Source of the DNA: Dipteronia dyeriana
Taxonomy: Eukaryota; Streptophyta; Magnoliopsida; Sapindales; Sapindaceae
Assembly (NCBI GenBank): GCA_032871835.1
Contig: CM065299.1
Location: forward strand, 84,139,652 to 84,203,651
Length of the DNA: 64,000 nt
Direction: 5' to 3'
Within the stretch, counting starts at the first letter, position 1. Every line of letters starts with the position of its first letter. Shown piece by piece: positions 59,579-64,000 of this stretch. Made by a program: the position numbers and the translations under genes. The notes below the pieces were generated by a model. That model made no database searches. It was given only the letters and a program-made list of their open reading frames with translations, and had not been told where the DNA came from.

Positions 59579-61489
59579 TGTAAGTTCCTCAGTTTTTGAT
59601 TGGCTCATTTCGTTGACAACCACATTTGGGGATTAATGTGTAAGGGTAGTTTAGGCCATCATTGCTCAATACCCAGCTCAAGCTTTAGAAGGTAAATCAC
59701 TTGCTTAACCTTTTTTGAAGAGTTTTTAGTGCACACACACACTCTCATGCATGACTTTGACAATCTTGCATGAATGCTTAATTACCTTAATTGTGTGCCT
59801 CTTGGCCATAAATCTTGCTTAGGTGTTTGTTGCATTTAGTTTGCCTTTATAAGAGTTTTTTTTCCTCTTTACAGCGGCCGGGACCGCTCCCTGTGCATTG
59901 CCTTCGCCACGGTATGCACAGCAGTGTTCTCCAGGCGTTGCACGCTGCTGCTACAGCGACCTGTGCACGTTGCATGCACAGTTGTCTCTCAAGTGGAGTT
60001 TCCCAATGATGCACCGCTTGCTCTACCTCTGTCTGGACATTGCCTGTACCGCGGTCCAGACAGCGGAGATTCACAGGCGATGCATCGCTCGCTCTACCGC
60101 GGTCTGGACACTTGCCTAGGTCGCGGTATGCACAATGGTCATGAAGGGAATCAGTTGCCCTTTGTCCAAAACGATGCAGTTTCGTGTAAGGCTTCTTTAT
60201 ATATGTTCTCTTCTTCTTCCTTGCCTTATTAGAGCTCAAAGAACACATTGTTAGAGAGAGAGAGAGAGAACCTTCCTTAGAGAGAGAAAGCTTCAAGCTT
60301 TGTGTTTGACTCTCCAAACCCCAAACTCATCTTCATCTTGCATTCAAGCATCATTCCAAGCATCATTCCAAGCATGGATTTTCATTGATTGGTAAGTAGA
60401 ATGACCATTGTTGTTCATTTATTGTTCTAGCTTACCAAGACATGTCATTTATTGCTTAAATTAGCATTTATTCATATTAATTGCCTATTTATTGAAGTTA
60501 TGACATGTTTGGGGTTTGAATTGTGATAGCTAGGGTTTGTGACCATTTTCCCTTATAGCTAAATCTTTATGCTTTGCATTTAGATATTGTTTAGGACTCA
60601 TTGATTGCATTTTGTGATTGCATTATAGTCCATGCCATGCTTAATGACAACTTGTGTTGATATGGCTTTTGTGATAGCTAGCATTTAGGTCATTGTTGCC
60701 TCTAGCTAATTAGGTCATATTGATTGCATTTTGATGATTGCATTTTATGACCATGCCATGCTTAATGACAACATATGTTGAAATGGCTTTGTTTGATAAC
60801 TAGGATATATTGTTGAATAACTATATCTAGTTAAGTCTTCATGAACATTCATTTAGACATTGATATCTAGGAATTGCACTTAGTGACATTCTTTAATTTC
60901 TAGATAAGCATTTAGTGTTGCCTAGCATTATTTACATTTAGAATATTTTTACATATTCACATAGGTTGTTGACTCTTCATTGAGGTTAAGTCTTGTGGCT
61001 TCGGTGTGAAGTTGCACAAGCAAGGGAAGTCTTGCGACCAAGGGTAGGTTGACAAGAAATTGGTCGGGTGCCACTGTTAAAGGCCCAAGGGGGTAGAGTA
61101 GGAGGCGTTCACGTCAAGAGTAGTGTATCAGGGGATATCACTAGGGACTAAACCAAGAGTGGTGAGTGGCGATGTCCATAGCCTGAGGTTGTCGAGAGTG
61201 AGAGTCCGAGAATCACTTGAGGGTGTAACCTTTTATTAATAAAGTGGATTTCTATGACCAAGTGTGGCGCACTTAACAGCCCGTGGTTTTTCCCATTTGG
61301 AAGGTTTCCACGTAAACATCAAGTATTATTTATATTTCCACACTTTATACTTGATGTTGTATGTTTGTTTTATTGGATGAATTTTGAATATTGACTAATC
61401 AAGAAAAATTGGTAATTGACTTGATTAAAACCTATTCACCGCCCCTCCCCCCTATAGGTTTAAACACACACGTTTTTAGGGAACTTTCA
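59579..61489 (+). repeat. LTR 3 of the right-hand complex
   Basis: It starts TGTAAGTTCCTC and ends GGAACTTTCA. It contains a GC-rich variable insert (59870-60130), ACGATGCAGTTTCG and TATA-like CTTTATATATG (about 60196), GTAAGT at 60392 and the conserved 3' block with CGTTCACGTCAAG. The flank after it (CCTAC) does not match the 5 bases before LTR 1 (AAAAT). Confidence 0.88.
59870..60130. repeat. GC-rich variable insert in LTR 3
   Basis: The segment is GC-rich against an AT-rich background. It repeats CCGCGGTC(C/T)GGACA, CGCTCGCTCTACC(T/G)C and GTGCA.GTTGCA phrases. Open frames on both strands (for example 59847-60317 minus strand) are by-products of composition. Confidence 0.7.
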
Positions 61490-61756
61490 CCTACTCAAAG
61501 ACAAATTCCTTATTAAACTAGATTTTCCTAAATTTATTGAGACCACAAATCCTCCTCGACCATTCCCTTCCTTTTTTGGGAGATTTTGCTTCTGGTAAAT
61601 TCTAATTTAGAGATGTGAAGTTATCTTTTCCGTGCAATGTGAAAAGCATCATACATGCCTTGTCGAGTCTCATTCCCCATCTTCTCTAGAATGCAATCTT
61701 TTGACAAAGGATCTTTTTTTTTCCACACTTAAGTCATCAATCAAAGATAGTTGGTT
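61490..61756. other. Short unassigned stretch downstream of LTR 3
   Basis: No supported frame. On the minus strand it lies just downstream of the protease-like remnant and is likely part of the same Ty3-type element. Confidence 0.35.
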
Positions 61757-62346
61757 CTAGGTTGTAGTCATCAATAAAGTGAATTTCCTACAAGCATTGT
61801 CCAAATGCTTGGCTTGAGTTTCTAAGACCAAATTAGTGTCATTTCTTGTTTTTCTTGCTTGAATTAAATATTCTTTACCATCGTTCACAACGTGAAACTT
61901 ACATAGCATTCTATAATGAATAGCATCTCTATCCCACAAATATGGATTTCCAATAATTACTTGACGGACATCTAATGGCACAACTTCACAAGTTACCTCA
62001 CCAATGTATTTTTCAGAGATGTCAAACTTGACTGTGCACTGCTTAGTGACATTCTTTTCAATATCAACCTAAATGATATGGTCATGAGTGAGGTTTTGTT
62101 TATAACCCTATATTTTGTACCAATCCTTCTGAAATTATATTTTTTTGGTTTCCTGGAAAACCTATTGCTTCTATCATATTTTGTTTGTTTTCAAGCAAAA
62201 AAGTTCTTCTCGATCTTCTGAGTTGACAGAACATTCAACAGGCATTGTCATAAGTGTAAGTTTGCAATCGGCTGATTCTAGTTTAGAAATCTCTTCTATC
62301 CCTGTAGGAGTAGATGATCACATCAAAAATGGTCGCTCACAATAGT
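61757..62346 (-). pseudogene. Ty3/gypsy-type aspartic-protease/linker fragment
   Basis: From about 62080 down, the minus strand reads VDIEKNVTKQCTVKF, ISEKYIGEVTCEVV, then PLDVRQVIIGNPYLWDRDAI, KDGKEYLI-like VNDGKEYLIQARKTRND, ending at 61757. The motif D..QVIIG.PYLWDR matches the end of the retropepsin-like domain in plant Ty3/gypsy polyproteins. The active-site DSG-type triplet was not seen. Upstream (62090-62330) translation with stops contains CLKTNKI and VECSVNSEDREELF, possibly the preceding part. An insertion at 62347-63876 separates it from the gag knuckle. Confidence 0.55.
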
Positions 62347-63876
62347 ACAAGAACGTGGATGTAGTACAATAATAAGTGAAGTTCGTTCTCACGAAAATTG
62401 AGTAGTTGATTACCGAAATTGATTGGAAAAATTAATATTTGAACAAATAAAAAGGATGTGATTTCAATTTCAAAAACTAAATATAAACTTAACTAACTAT
62501 TGCAAATTAATGGAATTAGAGACATACAAATACAAGAACAAATTTGTTGTAACTTAATATGGGAAATTAGCCAAGGCTTAGAATCCACCCAACCAATCCT
62601 ATCTTTAGTCTAGACCCACCAACTAAATCCAATTATGTAAATGAATGTTGTAGAGTCGTGTGACCCTAAAATAGTCTCTACTCTCTCTCAAGCAATAAAG
62701 ACAACACTCGTGCATACCAATAACCTATCTCTCAATGATTATCCAAATCACACACAAGATCATTAAAATTAGTTGCACAACATATGAATCCTACAGGCTA
62801 GCCTCATGTATACTACTAGACTTGTATTGAGCATTTCATCGAACATGTGGTGTGCTTCCCCTCTCGGTCCATCACACAACCACACAAATATCATTTAAAT
62901 GATACCTAGGAAATCAAAAGCATTAAGCATATGAAAATTTCATACAACAACATAAAAAAATCGATAAAATTGAGGGTCATTTATTTAGACAATCATGGAT
63001 TGAGCTTCATCCTGCCCTAGCCCAAAATGTTTAGTTCATATTACAACTTAAAGCCATACAAAGAGTATAAGGAGATCTAAACATGGCTATCATAAGAATA
63101 AAATGAGAAAGAGATATAGAGAAAACTATGATGGAGAGCTCCCTCTTCTTTGCTTTGAACTTCTTCTCTTTTGATTCTTTTTCAACTTATTTTACCCAAA
63201 AATATGAGATGATAATGAATTTGAAGGTTCCATGTGGTGGATGTATGGAAAGATGTATAAAGTTATGGGTTTGTTAATGTATGAGAGATGAATAAAGATG
63301 GAGCTTTGTTGAGTATACTTCGGGTGGAGAGTGGTGCTTTGAAATGACAATAAGGAGGGTTTATATATGGGAAGGAAATAGGACAAGGGCAAAGGGATAA
63401 TTTTTTGAATTGGGCAAAAAGTGACTTGAAAAGCAACCTAAATTGAGTTTTGATAGGGAAGAAAATGACTTGGAAGCGATTTAACCTCTAGGTCGCCTTC
63501 AGTTCGCATTGCCCTCAGGTGAAGATTTTCAACATCGCGCACCATTGCCAAAATGACCATAAATTTTGTTAGAAACCTTAGAATCATAATCCATAAAAAT
63601 ATGATAGAAACTTGACTTCCTAAGTGAATATATATGGATTTCAATACAGTTTGATTTGAGGTGAGAGATATAACCCCTAAAAGTTAGGTGTTATGCACGA
63701 GCCTTTACGATTAAGCCCCTTTAACCTTCAAAACTCTTCAATTAAGCTCTAACAGCTTATTTATGATTTATTACCTACAAAAAGCTCACAAAAGAAATTA
63801 AATAATAATAATAATTGAGAAACAAGTGAAAACAATCGAAAATGAGGACTACACCAAGTGTATAAATGGATACTAT
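62347..63876 (-). mobile_element. 1.53-kb insertion, possibly a solo LTR, splitting the Ty3-type remnant
   Basis: The direct repeat CAATAGT occurs at 62340-62346 and 63877-63883. On the minus strand the insert begins TGATAGTATCC and ends ACGTTCTTGT. It is AT-rich with no gene, and its length and composition suit a solo LTR. A 5-bp target copy (ACTAT on the minus strand) would fit LTR integration, but the expected CA end is not present, so the edges and identity are uncertain. Confidence 0.45.
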
Positions 63877-64000
63877 CAATAGTCAACGCAAATACTTTTC
63901 GTTTCTTTTGCTGATTTTTGGGTTGCAATTTAGGGTGAAGTTTCCTACACTTCTCTTTCACATATCCATTAATCTTGCAATGATTGTAGTAATTCTATTA
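63877..64000 (-). pseudogene. gag: Ty3-type gag zinc-knuckle fragment running off the window
   Basis: The minus strand from the window edge reads YNHCKINGYVKEKC then RKLHPKLQPK and KRKVFALTI before the insertion. It is a CCHC knuckle in which the first Cys and the His are both Tyr. Gag followed by the protease-like piece at 61757-62346 gives the normal gag-protease order on the minus strand. Confidence 0.5.

Noticed and set aside
59847..60317. 156-codon minus-strand frame and overlapping plus-strand frames
   Set aside because: They arise from the GC-rich variable insert of the LTR, where stop codons are rare by composition; frames occur on both strands.
61757..62346. Integrated plant pararetrovirus (caulimovirus-like) protease
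   Set aside because: The D..QVIIG.PYLWDR motif and the nearby gag knuckle fit Ty3/gypsy better, and no movement-protein or viral motif was seen; the distinction is not certain.

Overview
This window looks like heterochromatic, AT-rich plant nuclear DNA, probably dicot, made almost entirely of transposable elements. No intact protein-coding gene was found. Every recognisable coding stretch is a transposon or retrotransposon pseudogene. Supporting signs are hAT and FAR1/MULE transposases, plant L1-type LINE sequence, Copia gag with CCHC knuckles, initiator-Met-tRNA primer-binding sites, purine tracts and 5-bp target-site duplications (TSDs).

Layout. 1-3488: right part of a hAT element with a broken transposase on the minus strand. 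4666-5640: decayed 'putative plant transposon protein' domain from a retroelement. About 6057-12250: a Copia element with a 2.5-kb 5' LTR and a long gag but no pol and no 3' LTR. 13079-22835: a pol-less LTR element (TSD GTCTC) with a second related element (14820-20725, TSD ACTAC) inserted inside its gag. 23095-24510: a minus-strand LTR fragment of the same family. 24609-26147: two non-autonomous DNA elements. 27614-29850: a complete solo LTR of the family (TSD AGGTT). 30538-36250: a tandem repeat and a decayed Ulp1-like (C48) peptidase gene holding a 1.5-kb inverted-repeat element. 37190-39594: a broken FAR1/MULE transposase. 40080-43210: GCGAC-rich repeat blocks, a ~190-bp palindrome and another 'plant transposon protein' pseudogene. 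43838-45320: a ~85-bp tandem satellite with hairpins. 45749-46355: a foldback MITE. 47625-50179: a hAT-MITE fragment and a LINE fragment. 50180-61489: LTR / gag body / chimeric LTR / gag body / LTR. 61757-64000: Ty3-type protease and gag remnants split by a 1.5-kb insertion.

The main theme is one family of LTR elements that carry gag but no pol, matching the class described as TR-GAG. About 25 kb (roughly 39%) of the window is this family. Its LTRs all begin TGTAAG, carry a TATA box and a conserved GTAAGT site, and contain a highly variable insert upstream of the TATA box. The copies show nesting, solo-LTR formation, internal LTR deletions and recombination between elements. Such elements would need reverse transcriptase and integrase from an autonomous Copia relative. 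Positions of LTRs and TSDs were read by eye; family names rest on motif recognition, not database searches.
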